A stretch of DNA of 64,000 nucleotides from JABDLO01 sp035327565 (GTDB lineage Bacteria > Bacteroidota > Bacteroidia > Chitinophagales > Saprospiraceae), in NCBI GenBank assembly GCA_035327565.1, contig DAOLDB010000009.1:21614-85613 (forward strand), written 5' to 3'. Positions 6,966 through 16,320 of this stretch are shown piece after piece (position 1 is the first letter of the stretch; each line of letters opens with the position of its first letter). The position numbers and the translations under genes were made by a program. A model generated the notes under the pieces. It did no database searches and had not been told where the DNA came from. It saw only the letters and a program-made list of their open reading frames with translations.

Positions 6966-9377
6966 TTAAAATTGAGTAAATCCCAGCACCAAATGTATGA
7001 CTTCATCCATCGTTTTCACAAAATGAAAAGTCAGACCCTCTATATAAGATTCCTTTATCCGTTTGACGTCTTTTTCATTTTCCTTGCATAAAATGATCTC
7101 TTCAATTCCTGATCTTTTAGCTGCAAGGACTTTCTCTTTGATCCCTCCCACCGGAAGCACTTTTCCTCTCAGTGTAATTTCTCCGGTCATTGCGACATAT
7201 GGTTTTATTGGTTTTTTCTTGAAAGCAGAAACCAAAGCCGATAGCATGGTAATCCCTGCACTAGGACCGTCTTTAGGTATAGCTCCTTCCGGAACATGTA
7301 TATGAATATCACTTTGATCGAATATTTCCTGGTCAATACCCAAAGTTTCAGAATTGGATTTAATATAACTCAGGGCCGTAGTAGCTGATTCCTTCATCAC
7401 ATCGCCGAGATTTCCTGTCAGTGTCAGTTTTCCTTTGCCTTTACTTGTACTTACTTCAATGAATAGGATGTCTCCACCTGTTCGGGTCCATGCCAGGCCA
7501 ACTGCCACCCCGGGCATTTCTATTTTCGTATAATTTTCCGGATTGATTTTCCTTGGCCCTAATATTTCTTCCAAATAATCAGTCTTAACAGAAACCTCAT
7601 AATTCTCTCCCATAGCCACTTTCTTAGCTATGTGGCGCATGACACCGGCTATTCGACGATCAAGCGATCTCACTCCCGATTCTCTAGTGTAGTGTTTGAT
7701 GATATGCTGGAGGCACTCCCTGGATATAATCACGTGCTCTTCCTTTAACCCATGTTCAATTAATTGCTTGGGAATCAAATGATTTTTGGCTATTTCAATT
7801 TTTTCTTCCTGGGAATACCCGGCAATATCTATGATTTCCATTCTGTCCAGTAATGGAGGCTGAATAGTGCTCAGACTATTGGCAGTAGCTATAAACAAAA
7901 CCTTTGAAAGATCATATTCAAGTTCCAGATAATTATCATAAAAAGCACTGTTCTGTTCAGGGTCCAATACCTCCAATAAAGCAGAAGATGGATCTCCTCT
8001 GAAATCAGTACCAAGTTTATCAATTTCGTCCAATACAAATACCGGATTAGAGGATCCACATTTTTTCAAAGACTGTATGATCCTTCCCGGCATTGCCCCG
8101 ATATAGGTTTTACGATGTCCTCTTATTTCAGATTCATCGTGTAATCCCCCCAGAGACATACGGGCAAAATTCCTGTTTAATGCCCTCGCTACTGACTTAC
8201 CCAAACTGGTTTTTCCCACACCTGGAGGGCCTACCAGACATAAAATAGGCGCCTTCATATCACCTTTCAATTTCAATACAGCCAGATGCTCCATAATTCT
8301 GTCTTTCACATCCTCTAAACCGTAATGATCTTCATTCAATATTTCTTCCACTTTTTTAAGATCAAACTGATCCTCGGTGAAGTCTCCCCAGGGTAAATCC
8401 AGTAAAGTTTCAAGATAATTTAAAATTACTGAATACTCAGCGATCTGCGGGTTGGTCCTTCGTGCCTTATTTAATTCCTTTTCAAAAGTTTTGGCAATGT
8501 TTTCATTCCAATTCTTTTGTTTTGCTTTCTTTTCCAGTTCATTCAACTCTTCCTCCTGAGGGTTCTGACCCAATTCCTCCTGAATGGTCTTTAGTTGTTG
8601 ATTCAGAAAATACTCTTTCTGCTGCTTTTCAATATCCCCTCTCACCTTGCTCTGAATTTGATTTTTCAATTCCATCATTTGTAACTCGTTATCCATCATG
8701 GAAAGAATCTGTGCAGATTTCTCTTTGATATCCGGCAATTCAAGGATTTTTTGTTTTTTGAGCGTATCTGCTGCAAGATTTGAAATGATGAAGTACAACA
8801 AAAACACATTACTTTTGATGTTTTGAATCATCATATTGGCTTCCATAGGGATGCTGGGAGAAAGTTCTATGATTCTCTTGGCTATATCACGGATGGAAGA
8901 AATGGTTGCATCCAACTCTATATCGCCCATAGGGTACTCCTCTTCCAATACCTGAATTTGTGCTTCAATATATGGCTCCTCCAATATAATCCCGGCCACT
9001 GAAAACTTTTTTCTCCCCTGCAAAATGGCTGTGGTGCTCCCATCCGGCATGGTCAGCACTTTAATTATACGGGCTACTGTGCCCACCTTATATAGCTGTT
9101 CCGGGCCTGGATCCTCAATTTCTCCATCCATTTGTGCCAATACACCCACAAATTTGTCTTTTTTCTGTGCTACCCTCAATGCCTGAACCGATTTTTGCCT
9201 GCCAATATTGATAGGTATTACCACTCCGGGAAATAGTACCGTATTTCTTAGGGCAATAATGGGCAACTGATCACTATATATATCATCCTGTGCTGTGTTG
9301 TCATCATCACTGATTGAAAACATCGGAACAGAATCAACGTCATCCATGGGTGGTGCAAAGCCTATATTTTTGAACAT
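6966..9377 (-). CDS. lon: ATP-dependent Lon protease
   Basis: Cytosolic AAA+ serine protease that degrades misfolded and regulatory proteins. It has 803 residues with the complete Lon order: N-terminal substrate domain ('PIIALRNTVLFPGVVIP', about residues 39-55), coiled-coil region, AAA+ module with Walker A 'GPPGVGKTSLGKS' and Walker B 'VFVLDEIDKLG', then the protease domain with the catalytic Ser in 'PKDGPSAGITM' and Lys in 'GGIKEKVLAAKRSG'. It sits 150 bases downstream of parE in the same direction. A short TGCCA-ATG-TGGCA inverted repeat (9392-9404) lies in the leader; its role is unknown. Confidence 0.97.
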   Translation of the reverse strand: MFKNIGFAPPMDDVDSVPMFSISDDDNTAQDDIYSDQLPIIALRNTVLFPGVVIPINIGRQKSVQALRVAQKKDKFVGVLAQMDGEIEDPGPEQLYKVGTVARIIKVLTMPDGSTTAILQGRKKFSVAGIILEEPYIEAQIQVLEEEYPMGDIELDATISSIRDIAKRIIELSPSIPMEANMMIQNIKSNVFLLYFIISNLAADTLKKQKILELPDIKEKSAQILSMMDNELQMMELKNQIQSKVRGDIEKQQKEYFLNQQLKTIQEELGQNPQEEELNELEKKAKQKNWNENIAKTFEKELNKARRTNPQIAEYSVILNYLETLLDLPWGDFTEDQFDLKKVEEILNEDHYGLEDVKDRIMEHLAVLKLKGDMKAPILCLVGPPGVGKTSLGKSVARALNRNFARMSLGGLHDESEIRGHRKTYIGAMPGRIIQSLKKCGSSNPVFVLDEIDKLGTDFRGDPSSALLEVLDPEQNSAFYDNYLELEYDLSKVLFIATANSLSTIQPPLLDRMEIIDIAGYSQEEKIEIAKNHLIPKQLIEHGLKEEHVIISRECLQHIIKHYTRESGVRSLDRRIAGVMRHIAKKVAMGENYEVSVKTDYLEEILGPRKINPENYTKIEMPGVAVGLAWTRTGGDILFIEVSTSKGKGKLTLTGNLGDVMKESATTALSYIKSNSETLGIDQEIFDQSDIHIHVPEGAIPKDGPSAGITMLSALVSAFKKKPIKPYVAMTGEITLRGKVLPVGGIKEKVLAAKRSGIEEIILCKENEKDVKRIKESYIEGLTFHFVKTMDEVIHLVLGFTQF

Positions 9378-9492
9378 ACAATTTTCCTTAATGCCAATGT
9401 GGCAATGATATCAATAAATGGTTTCAGCACACATGTATGTCAAATCCCATACCACAATCTGTTGAGGGTATTATTGGCAACAAATAAAATTT

Positions 9493-9510
9493 TCTGATTA
9501 GAAAATCAGA
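9493..9510 (-). terminator. Weak stem-loop after parE, possible terminator
   Basis: TCTGATT (9493-9499) pairs with AATCAGA (9504-9510) around a 4-base loop, 19 bases beyond the parE stop. On the minus strand it is followed by an A/T-rich tract that is not a clean U-run. Confidence 0.3.
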
Positions 9511-9528
9511 CAAAAAGTCAGACAATGA

Positions 9529-11448
9529 TCAACTCAGGACTTCTTCTTCAATGGTTTTGTCATCATGAATTCCGGAAAGATCAATTACTTCTTTTTCCTC
9601 CTGGACATCGATTTCGACTTTCAAATTGTCAATAATGAAAATCTGTCGCTCTGGAGTGTTTTTGCCCATATAATATGAAAGTATATCATCAATATTGGTT
9701 TTTTCCTGTACAATAACAGGCTCAAGTCTGATGTCCTCTCCTATAAAATCCTCAAACTCATTGGGGGAAATCTCACCAAGACCTTTAAAGCGGGTAATCT
9801 CCGCTTTACCTCTTAATGTCTTGACCGCTTCAAGTTTCTCTGATTCTGAATAGCAATAGAACGTTTGTTTTTTATCCCTTACTCTGAAAAGCGGAGTCTC
9901 CAAAATGTATAGATGTCCATTCTTTACCAGATCTGGAAAAAACTGGAGAAAAAATGTAAGCAAGAGCAAGCGGATGTGCATTCCGTCTACATCGGCATCT
10001 GTTGCAATCACAACTCTATTGTAACGCAGGGTCTCTATTCCATCTTCAATATCAAGAGCATGCTGTAACAGATTGAGCTCTTCATTCTGATACACAATCT
10101 TTTTTGTCAATCCAAAGCAATTGAGCGGTTTGCCTCTTAATGAAAAAACCGCCTGTGTCTGAACATTCCGGGCTTTGGTGATCGAACCACTGGCAGAGTC
10201 ACCTTCAGTAATAAAAATAGTAGACATTAATTTATCTTCATCCGGTGATTTCCTTCCGTCAGTAAGATGTACCCTGCAATCCCTCAATTTCTTATTATGA
10301 ATATTGGCTTTTTTAGCCCTTTGATTAGCTAGTTTTTTGATTCCGGCAATCTCTTTACGCTCTTTTTCTGACTGAAGTATCCGCTTGAGTAGGGCATCAG
10401 CAATGGGCTTGTTCCGGTGAAGAAACTTGTCTAAATGATCTTTCACAAAATCGATGATAAAGCTTCGGATACTTGTCCCCTCAGGAGCCATATTGATAGA
10501 TCCCAATTTGGTTTTAGTCTGTGATTCAAATACAGGCTCCTCAACCCGGATACTGATGGCTGCAATGATAGAAGTCTGAATATCCTTTGCATCCAAATTT
10601 TTATTGTAAAATTCACGTATGGTTTTAATCAGCGCTTCACGGAAACCATTAAGATGGGTGCCCCCCATGCTGGTATTTTGTCCATTGACAAAGGAGTAAT
10701 ATTCCTCTCCATATTGATCACCATGAGATAAAGCGATTTCAATATCTTCATCTTTAAGGTGAATGATGGGATATCGGAGAGCATCAATATCTGTTTTTCT
10801 TTCCAACAGGTCCTTAAGCCCGTTTTTTGAATATAGCGTTTTCCCATTAAAATGAATTTTCAAGCCCGCATTTAAGTAGGCGTAATTCCATAGCATGTTT
10901 TCAACAAATTCATTGCGAAACCTGTAATGCCTGAATATCTGATCATCAGGAGAAAATTGAATGGTAGTCCCCCAGGTATCACTGGAAGCCGAAATTTTAG
11001 CATCGTGGACGATTTCGCCATAAGCAAATTCAGCTGATTTTATTTTCCCTTCTCTCACTGATGTCACTTTAAAATTCCTGCTCAAGGCATTGACAGCCTT
11101 GGTTCCTACTCCATTCAGCCCTACTGACTTTTTAAATGCCTTGGAATCATATTTTCCCCCGGTATTGATCCTGGAAACGCACTCTACTACCTTACCTAAA
11201 GGAATTCCCCGCCCATAGTCACGTACCTCCACCACGCCATTTTCAATAAATACTTCAATTTCTTTTCCGTATCCCATCACATATTCGTCAATGCAATTGT
11301 CAATCACCTCTTTCAATAAAATATATATTCCATCATCAGCAGAAGAACCATCCCCTAATTTCCCAATATACATGCCCGGCCTTAGGCGAATGTGCTCTCT
11401 CCAATCCAGTGATTTGATATTTTCTTCCGTATAATTTGACTGACTCAT
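9529..11448 (-). CDS. parE: DNA topoisomerase IV subunit B (type IIA, GyrB/ParE family)
   Basis: ATPase subunit of a type IIA topoisomerase that separates replicated DNA. It has 639 residues. The GHKL ATPase domain comes first ('LRPGMYIGKLG', 'EVIDNCIDEYVMG', 'DYGRGIPLG', 'GLNGVGTKAVNALS'), then the transducer, then TOPRIM ('FITEGDSASGS', 'DADVDGMHIR'). The short length without the large GyrB insert favours ParE over GyrB. The frame opens at 11532, but an exact -7 element at 11521-11528 lies inside that extension, so the Met at 11448 (MSQSNYTEE) is the supported start. parC, often adjacent in Bacteroidota, is not here; lon follows instead. Confidence 0.93.
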   Translation of the reverse strand: MSQSNYTEENIKSLDWREHIRLRPGMYIGKLGDGSSADDGIYILLKEVIDNCIDEYVMGYGKEIEVFIENGVVEVRDYGRGIPLGKVVECVSRINTGGKYDSKAFKKSVGLNGVGTKAVNALSRNFKVTSVREGKIKSAEFAYGEIVHDAKISASSDTWGTTIQFSPDDQIFRHYRFRNEFVENMLWNYAYLNAGLKIHFNGKTLYSKNGLKDLLERKTDIDALRYPIIHLKDEDIEIALSHGDQYGEEYYSFVNGQNTSMGGTHLNGFREALIKTIREFYNKNLDAKDIQTSIIAAISIRVEEPVFESQTKTKLGSINMAPEGTSIRSFIIDFVKDHLDKFLHRNKPIADALLKRILQSEKERKEIAGIKKLANQRAKKANIHNKKLRDCRVHLTDGRKSPDEDKLMSTIFITEGDSASGSITKARNVQTQAVFSLRGKPLNCFGLTKKIVYQNEELNLLQHALDIEDGIETLRYNRVVIATDADVDGMHIRLLLLTFFLQFFPDLVKNGHLYILETPLFRVRDKKQTFYCYSESEKLEAVKTLRGKAEITRFKGLGEISPNEFEDFIGEDIRLEPVIVQEKTNIDDILSYYMGKNTPERQIFIIDNLKVEIDVQEEKEVIDLSGIHDDKTIEEEVLS

Positions 11449-11520
11449 TTGTTCATTCTGTTTGAAAGCAGTAAATATATTAAAATTATATTTAATATAA
11501 AAACAGCGATTTAAGATGTG

Positions 11521-11528
11521 CAAAGATA
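11521..11528 (-). promoter_or_regulatory. -7 promoter element for parE; decides the start codon
   Basis: The minus strand reads TATCTTTG, an exact consensus match. Transcription would begin near 11514, which excludes the upstream in-frame Met at 11532 and supports 11448, with a leader of about 65 bases. Confidence 0.6.
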
Positions 11529-11593
11529 ACACAAATTGAGTCTCCTACCTTAAAGACTGTATGTTGAACTGCTGAAAGCAGGTCTTTTACATC

Positions 11594-12883
11594 TTAGTCT
11601 TCTGCCTTTAATCTGACATTTTCCAACTTTGATTGGGAGTCATACTTTAGCGAACCACTTAGTTTGCCTTTGGTTTGAAGTTGAATACCCTTCCAGGTTT
11701 CTCCACAATCGTTATGAAGTCTTGCCCCTTTCAATATCAATGACCCCCCGGACTTTACTACAATCCGGGTATCTCTTGCCATGGCCAATCGACAATGCAG
11801 AGTCAGGCTGCCTCCTTCTTCAATTACAATATTGTGAACAATATCCTTGTTTCCTTTCCATTCTTCTGTTCCTGAAATAATGATATTAAAAGTAGTGTCA
11901 GCATCACACCAATCTTTAACCAGGAAGCTTCTTTGCCTTGAATTGACATCGTTCAAAGCTCTGTGTATTATCCCCAATTGGCAAGGTGTAATAGCTTTCT
12001 GGCTGTTGTTATAATCCATCATATTGTTGGAAATGATTCCATTACAGGGAGGATCAGGAGATTGTTGAAAACAATTGGCATGCGGTGGTGTATCTTCACA
12101 TCCATCATTATGTATCCAGGAGTGACGCAACCCGAGTACATGGCCCACTTCATGATTAAAAAGTGTGGCATACATCCAGGGTTGACCCCCATTTTCATAA
12201 ATTCCAGCCAATTTAACATTATTGCCTAAAGCAATTCCGGCAGAATGTGCATGATAAGATGTTGAAATGATACTGTCCGGATGATGGGGCATAATGAATA
12301 TATTCAGAATACTGTCCCCCCCGACATTATACTTTCTGATCACTTCCAGCCGGTGATTATTACGGTGCAGCCCTTTGTTGATAAAAAAATAGAGTTCATC
12401 ATCGTGATGGAAAAAATACCCGTTTCTATAATGATTTCCATCCACTCTGGCATAACTGATTGCTGCCGGCAATACTGGTGTATTATTTCCTTCCGGGAGA
12501 TTCATTTTTTCGTTTTCACGCAAGTATCTGATGGCATCCTGCTCCATCATCCATAAAAAACCGGGAGCATCTCTTTCACTAAAATTATACAAGCTATCCT
12601 CACTGTTCATGATGTGATAAACCGTACGTATCTTCCTTGGACGCACCAAATACTCCCGGGAGGGATCGGGAATATACTCATTTACCTGGAAGCAAGGAAT
12701 GAAGCCTGTACGAAAGTCATCCTCAGTGAATTGACCTGATAATGCTAAAGAAGATTCATTATGAATCCATATTTCTGATGATTTTCTTGAACAGGATTTA
12801 CCTGAAAGCATAATAATAATAAAATACACTCCAAGCCAATGGATTTTACAGTGGTAAAGCTTCCAATAGAGGAGTTCATTCAT
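11594..12883 (-). CDS. Secreted M43-family zinc metalloprotease without a visible sorting domain
   Basis: Predicted extracytoplasmic protease of 429 residues from the start at 12883. A hydrophobic N-terminal segment ('WLGVYFIIIMLSGKSC') acts as signal peptide; the Cys could be a loose lipobox. The catalytic core has 'HEVGHVLGLRH' (about residues 244-254), the extended HExxHxxGxxH zinc motif, and a Met-turn 'NNMMDYNN' about 40 residues later, as in M43 cytophagalysin-like enzymes. The last 95 residues ('IIISGTEEW', 'GGSLTLH', 'GGSLILKGARLHNDCGETWKGIQ') look like the first coils of a beta-helix that stops abruptly. No T9SS domain follows, so the gene may be C-terminally truncated. It overlaps coaX by 8 bases. 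Confidence 0.85.
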   Translation of the reverse strand: MNELLYWKLYHCKIHWLGVYFIIIMLSGKSCSRKSSEIWIHNESSLALSGQFTEDDFRTGFIPCFQVNEYIPDPSREYLVRPRKIRTVYHIMNSEDSLYNFSERDAPGFLWMMEQDAIRYLRENEKMNLPEGNNTPVLPAAISYARVDGNHYRNGYFFHHDDELYFFINKGLHRNNHRLEVIRKYNVGGDSILNIFIMPHHPDSIISTSYHAHSAGIALGNNVKLAGIYENGGQPWMYATLFNHEVGHVLGLRHSWIHNDGCEDTPPHANCFQQSPDPPCNGIISNNMMDYNNSQKAITPCQLGIIHRALNDVNSRQRSFLVKDWCDADTTFNIIISGTEEWKGNKDIVHNIVIEEGGSLTLHCRLAMARDTRIVVKSGGSLILKGARLHNDCGETWKGIQLQTKGKLSGSLKYDSQSKLENVRLKAED

Positions 12884-13655
12884 CGTTTTCATCAGAAAAA
12901 AATTCATAAATTAAACGGATCCCATTAAGGGTTAGGTTCTTATCAATAACGTCGAAGTAATCCTTCAACGGTGGAAGAATGGCACTCAATCCACCCGTAG
13001 CAATCAAAGAATAGTGTTGCATACTTTCCATCCTGATCCTTTGAGCAACTTCTTTCACGAGGCCAACATAGCCATATAAAACACCGGCCTGGATGGCATG
13101 TACGGTATCCTTTCCTATGGCAGAATCAGGAAGTATTAAAGGTACTTCAGGCAATCTCGATGTAGAACTGGATAGTGACCTTATGGATGTTTTTAATCCG
13201 GGAGCTATGGTCACTCCAATCAAACCTGTATGAGGGGAAACTACCGTAAAAGTGAGCGCAGTTCCAAAATCCACCACAATGGCATGATATTGAAATTGTT
13301 TGTATACTGCATAGGCATTGGCCACCAGATCCGATCCAATCTCATAAGGCTTTGCTATCGGCATATCGAGTTGTATGATCACAGAAGGATCTAGTAGAAA
13401 GGGGGTCTTTCCAAAATATTTTTCGACTGCTTCAACTATAGAATCTGTGATCTCCGTGACAACACTGCTGATACAGATGTCTTTTATCCATTCGGGCCTG
13501 ATTTCTGATTCAAGAAGCATACGTGTAAAATAACCTTGATAGAAATAAACCGGCAGTGTTGGATCAGTATTTATACGGTCTATTTGAAGCCAATCACCGT
13601 TGTCGTAAATGGCACTAACTATATTTGAATTGCCAATGTCAAGGATAAGTAACAT
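12876..13655 (-). CDS. coaX: Type III pantothenate kinase
   Basis: Phosphorylates pantothenate, the first step of CoA synthesis. It has 259 residues, typical of CoaX. It starts with the ASKHA phosphate-1 motif 'LLILDIGNSNIVSAIY'. The catalytic-type Asp lies in 'AIVVDFGTALTFTVV' (about residues 120-134), preceded by the substrate loop 'PYEIGSDLVANAYA'. The adenosine region 'SLIATGGLSAIL' is near the C-terminus. The downstream M43 gene starts inside its last codons, so the two are probably co-transcribed and translationally coupled. Confidence 0.95.
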   Translation of the reverse strand: MLLILDIGNSNIVSAIYDNGDWLQIDRINTDPTLPVYFYQGYFTRMLLESEIRPEWIKDICISSVVTEITDSIVEAVEKYFGKTPFLLDPSVIIQLDMPIAKPYEIGSDLVANAYAVYKQFQYHAIVVDFGTALTFTVVSPHTGLIGVTIAPGLKTSIRSLSSSTSRLPEVPLILPDSAIGKDTVHAIQAGVLYGYVGLVKEVAQRIRMESMQHYSLIATGGLSAILPPLKDYFDVIDKNLTLNGIRLIYEFFSDENDE

Positions 13656-14010
13656 GACACAAAATAAATGAATCCCTTGAAATTTGATTCAATTTAATTT
13701 TACATACCATTGCTCATTTGGTTGATATAAAAATATCTTCAATCACTTCGACTTTTAACATGGGTTGAACGAATTCAAATGCTCCAATGAAGATTCGCTT
13801 TGGAGGGAAATTTTGATGTACTAAAATATTGATGATTCGCTCTCCCATTTTTATCCATCATCTTCCATTCTTTCCTTTTCATCAGCCAAACCGGATGAAC
13901 CGCTTATGGTTTCGACAGGTTTAAGTAATGTGCCGTTAGTTGTCCTGCAGGTTATATTATATTATATCCGGGAAAATGGAAATATATTTGACGCGAAATT
14001 AAAATAAAGG
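13656..14010. other. Intergenic region between coaX and surE
   Basis: 355 bases between divergent genes. Apart from the surE -7 element at 13983-13990, no gene, tRNA or hairpin with a T-run was recognised. A short ATTCGCT sequence occurs twice about 50 bases apart (13795-13835 region), which may be chance. Confidence 0.5.
13983..13990 (+). promoter_or_regulatory. -7 promoter element for surE-lpxB
   Basis: Reads TATATTTG, an exact TAnnTTTG match, 20 bases before the surE ATG. An AAAGG sequence directly before the ATG may act as a ribosome-binding site. Confidence 0.6.
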
Positions 14011-14781
14011 ATGAAGAAACCCAGAATATTAGTAACCAATGATGATGGAATTACTGCACCCGGCATTCGCGTTTTGGTAGAAATTGCAAGGGAGTTGGGT
14101 GAAGTTATAGTAGTTGCTCCTGATAAACCTCAATCAGGTCAGGGACATGCTATTACCCTTGAAACCCCTCTCAGACTTTATCGTTCCGAGGTTTTTGGAA
14201 AGAATGTTGAAGCCTTTGCCTGCAGCGGTACACCGGTGGATTGTGTAAAATTAGCCAAGAACATTGTCTCCCCGGGAATTGATTTTGATTTGTGTTTGTC
14301 AGGAATCAATCATGGATCGAATGCATCAATAAATATCATTTATTCAGGCACTATGTCGGCAGCTATGGAAGCAGCTCTTGAAGGCATTAACTCGATTGGT
14401 TTTTCCATGCTTGATTTTAGTTTTCAGGCAGATTTTACCGATGCTACCCCCTATGTGAGGAACATTGCGGCTAAAGTGCTGAGCGACCGCATTCTTCCTT
14501 CTAAGTTGATCAATGTCAATATACCTCGCGGCAAAATCAGGGGCATTAAAGTTTGCCGTCAGGCCAAAGGAGTTTGGGTGGAGGAGTTTCGTGAATCTAA
14601 AGACCCCAGAGGTGAATCCTATTACTGGATGACAGGAAAGTTCAAATACGAAGACCCTGACAATGACAATGACCTGAAAGCATTGGAAGAACAATACATC
14701 AGTGTGGTTCCTTCGCATTTTGACCTGACGCATTATCCATCCATACATTCATTGAAATATCTGGAAAAAATCGAGCCATGA
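14011..14781 (+). CDS. surE: 5'/3'-nucleotidase SurE
   Basis: Metal-dependent phosphatase acting on nucleoside monophosphates, linked to stationary-phase survival. It has 256 residues, the family norm. The N-terminus 'ILVTNDDGITAPGI' carries the metal-binding Asp pair (about residues 6-19), followed by 'VVVAPDKPQSGQGHAIT', 'CSGTPVDCVKL' and 'LCLSGINHGSNAS' with the active-site Asn. The next gene starts within its stop codon (ATGA overlap), so it is the first gene of a surE, small membrane protein, lpxB run. Confidence 0.97.
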   Translation: MKKPRILVTNDDGITAPGIRVLVEIARELGEVIVVAPDKPQSGQGHAITLETPLRLYRSEVFGKNVEAFACSGTPVDCVKLAKNIVSPGIDFDLCLSGINHGSNASINIIYSGTMSAAMEAALEGINSIGFSMLDFSFQADFTDATPYVRNIAAKVLSDRILPSKLINVNIPRGKIRGIKVCRQAKGVWVEEFRESKDPRGESYYWMTGKFKYEDPDNDNDLKALEEQYISVVPSHFDLTHYPSIHSLKYLEKIEP

Positions 14782-15080
14782 ACCAAAATAACACCATTGC
14801 AATGGGTCTATTGTTTGGAGCTGTAACCCCGATACTGGGTTATATTGCGATTGATTTCTTGTTCTCAGTCCTCGAATCTATGGGATTAATGGCAGAAGCA
14901 ACCGCCTCTGTAATGATTAAGAGGGAGCGCACAACCACTCTTTTAGCATTATGTTGCAACTTGTTGCCATTTCAGTATGCTAAGAAGCGTAGGTTTGATA
15001 AAATCATTGTTGGCATTCTCCTTACTACTTTTGTGTATGCTGGTGCATGGTTATATCGATATTTTGACATGCTCTTGTAG
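14778..15080 (+). CDS. Small membrane protein between surE and lpxB
   Basis: A 100-residue protein with two hydrophobic helices: 'AMGLLFGAVTPILGYIAIDF' (about residues 8-27) and 'IIVGILLTTFVYAGAWLY' near the C-terminus. Between them is a basic stretch ('MIKRERTTT', 'YAKKRRFDK'). Its ATG overlaps the surE stop by four bases, so translation is likely coupled and the gene is real. I do not recognise a named family. The position before lpxB suggests an envelope role, but that is inference. Confidence 0.75.
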   Translation: MNQNNTIAMGLLFGAVTPILGYIAIDFLFSVLESMGLMAEATASVMIKRERTTTLLALCCNLLPFQYAKKRRFDKIIVGILLTTFVYAGAWLYRYFDMLL

Positions 15081-15186
15081 GAGCAATAACAGAAAATTCC
15101 ATGCTTAATCAGGCTTTTCAAGTAAATGATTGATTTTTAAGACTTATAAGTTTACTCATTTCAAATTCTTCCCTAAGCCAATAAAA

Positions 15187-16314
15187 ATGAAAGAAGCAAT
15201 CAGGTGTTATATTATTTCAGGGGAGCCTTCCGGTGAAAAATATGGCGCATGGCTGATGCATCACTTGAAAATGCTTAACCCAGAAATTTTATTCAGATAC
15301 TGGGGGGGTGATGAAATGCAAAAAACTGATCCGAATATAGCTATGCACATTTCACAAACGTCATTTATGGGTTTCGCTGAAGTAGTGCGAAACCTGAATC
15401 AAATTAAATCACTCTTCGATTATGCTAAGAAGGATATCCTGGCTTTTCGTCCTCACTTTACAATTCTTATTGACTACCCAGGTTTTAACCTTCGCATGGC
15501 CAAGTGGCTAAAAAAGAGAGACATTAAGGTATTTTATTATGTAGCTCCCCAAGTGTGGGCATGGAAAGAAAGTCGTACGAATATATTGAAGAAATATGTA
15601 GACCTGTTGATTTGCATTCTTCCTTTTGAGCAGGAGTATTTTTCTGGTAAAGGCATTCATTTCTTATATACCGGTCATCCTTTAATGGAAATTTTGGGCT
15701 ATGAGGCAAGTGAAACCAAACCATTGGAGGCGCAAAAGGGAGACAAACCTGTTTTGGCATTATTTCCAGGGAGCAGAAGGCAGGAAATTAAAAAACATAT
15801 GCCTGTGATGCTGAAAGCCGCATTGAGATTACCACAATTTCGCATTGTAATCAGCAAAATTAAACATATAGAGGAAGAATACTACCAAGCCACGATGGTT
15901 GAAAACTCAATTAAGGACTTTCAATTGACTGAAAATAATATCCAATTATTAAAGGAAGCACGAATAGCAGCTGTTGCTTCAGGTACAGCTACCCTGGAAG
16001 CCGCTATATTGGATGTTCCTCAGGTTGTGGTATACAAAACCAGTCTTTTATCCTACCTCATAGGTAAAGCTCTGATTCGCACTCCTTTCATCTCCCTTGT
16101 CAATCTGATAGCAGGGAGAAAGATTGTTGATGAATTGATACAAAAAGAAGTGAACCCCGCCAATCTTTCTGAGGCCCTGCTCAAGGTCGAAGGTGAACGA
16201 CATGAAGTCATAAGGGAGTACCAATCTGTAAAAAATATCCTTGGCAAACCCGGTGCTTCCATGAGAGCTGCATCTGCAATTTTAGGCCGGTATAAAGAAT
16301 TTCAATCCCAATAA
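15187..16314 (+). CDS. lpxB: Lipid-A-disaccharide synthase
   Basis: GT19 glycosyltransferase that joins UDP-2,3-diacylglucosamine and lipid X to form the lipid A disaccharide at the inner membrane. It has 375 residues from the start at 15187. Motifs: 'IISGEPSGEKYGAWLM' at the N-terminus, 'DYPGFNLRMAKWLK', 'YYVAPQVWAWKESR' (about residues 116-129), 'FPGSRRQEIKKHMPVM' and 'AAVASGTATLEAAI'. The frame can be read from 15130, but the added residues are not LpxB-like. lpxK, the next lipid A kinase, is in the same window at 24300. It converges with topA with six bases between the stops. Confidence 0.96.
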   Translation: MKEAIRCYIISGEPSGEKYGAWLMHHLKMLNPEILFRYWGGDEMQKTDPNIAMHISQTSFMGFAEVVRNLNQIKSLFDYAKKDILAFRPHFTILIDYPGFNLRMAKWLKKRDIKVFYYVAPQVWAWKESRTNILKKYVDLLICILPFEQEYFSGKGIHFLYTGHPLMEILGYEASETKPLEAQKGDKPVLALFPGSRRQEIKKHMPVMLKAALRLPQFRIVISKIKHIEEEYYQATMVENSIKDFQLTENNIQLLKEARIAAVASGTATLEAAILDVPQVVVYKTSLLSYLIGKALIRTPFISLVNLIAGRKIVDELIQKEVNPANLSEALLKVEGERHEVIREYQSVKNILGKPGASMRAASAILGRYKEFQSQ

Positions 16315-16320
16315 TGTACT

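Noticed and set aside
9392..9404. TGCCA-ATG-TGGCA inverted repeat before lon as a heat-shock operator
   Set aside because: The arms are only five bases and do not match CIRCE or another operator I know, so no regulatory call was made beyond a note in the lon entry.
13795..13835. Repeated ATTCGCT in the coaX-surE gap
   Set aside because: Seven bases repeated once is expected by chance at this length; no further symmetry supports a binding site.
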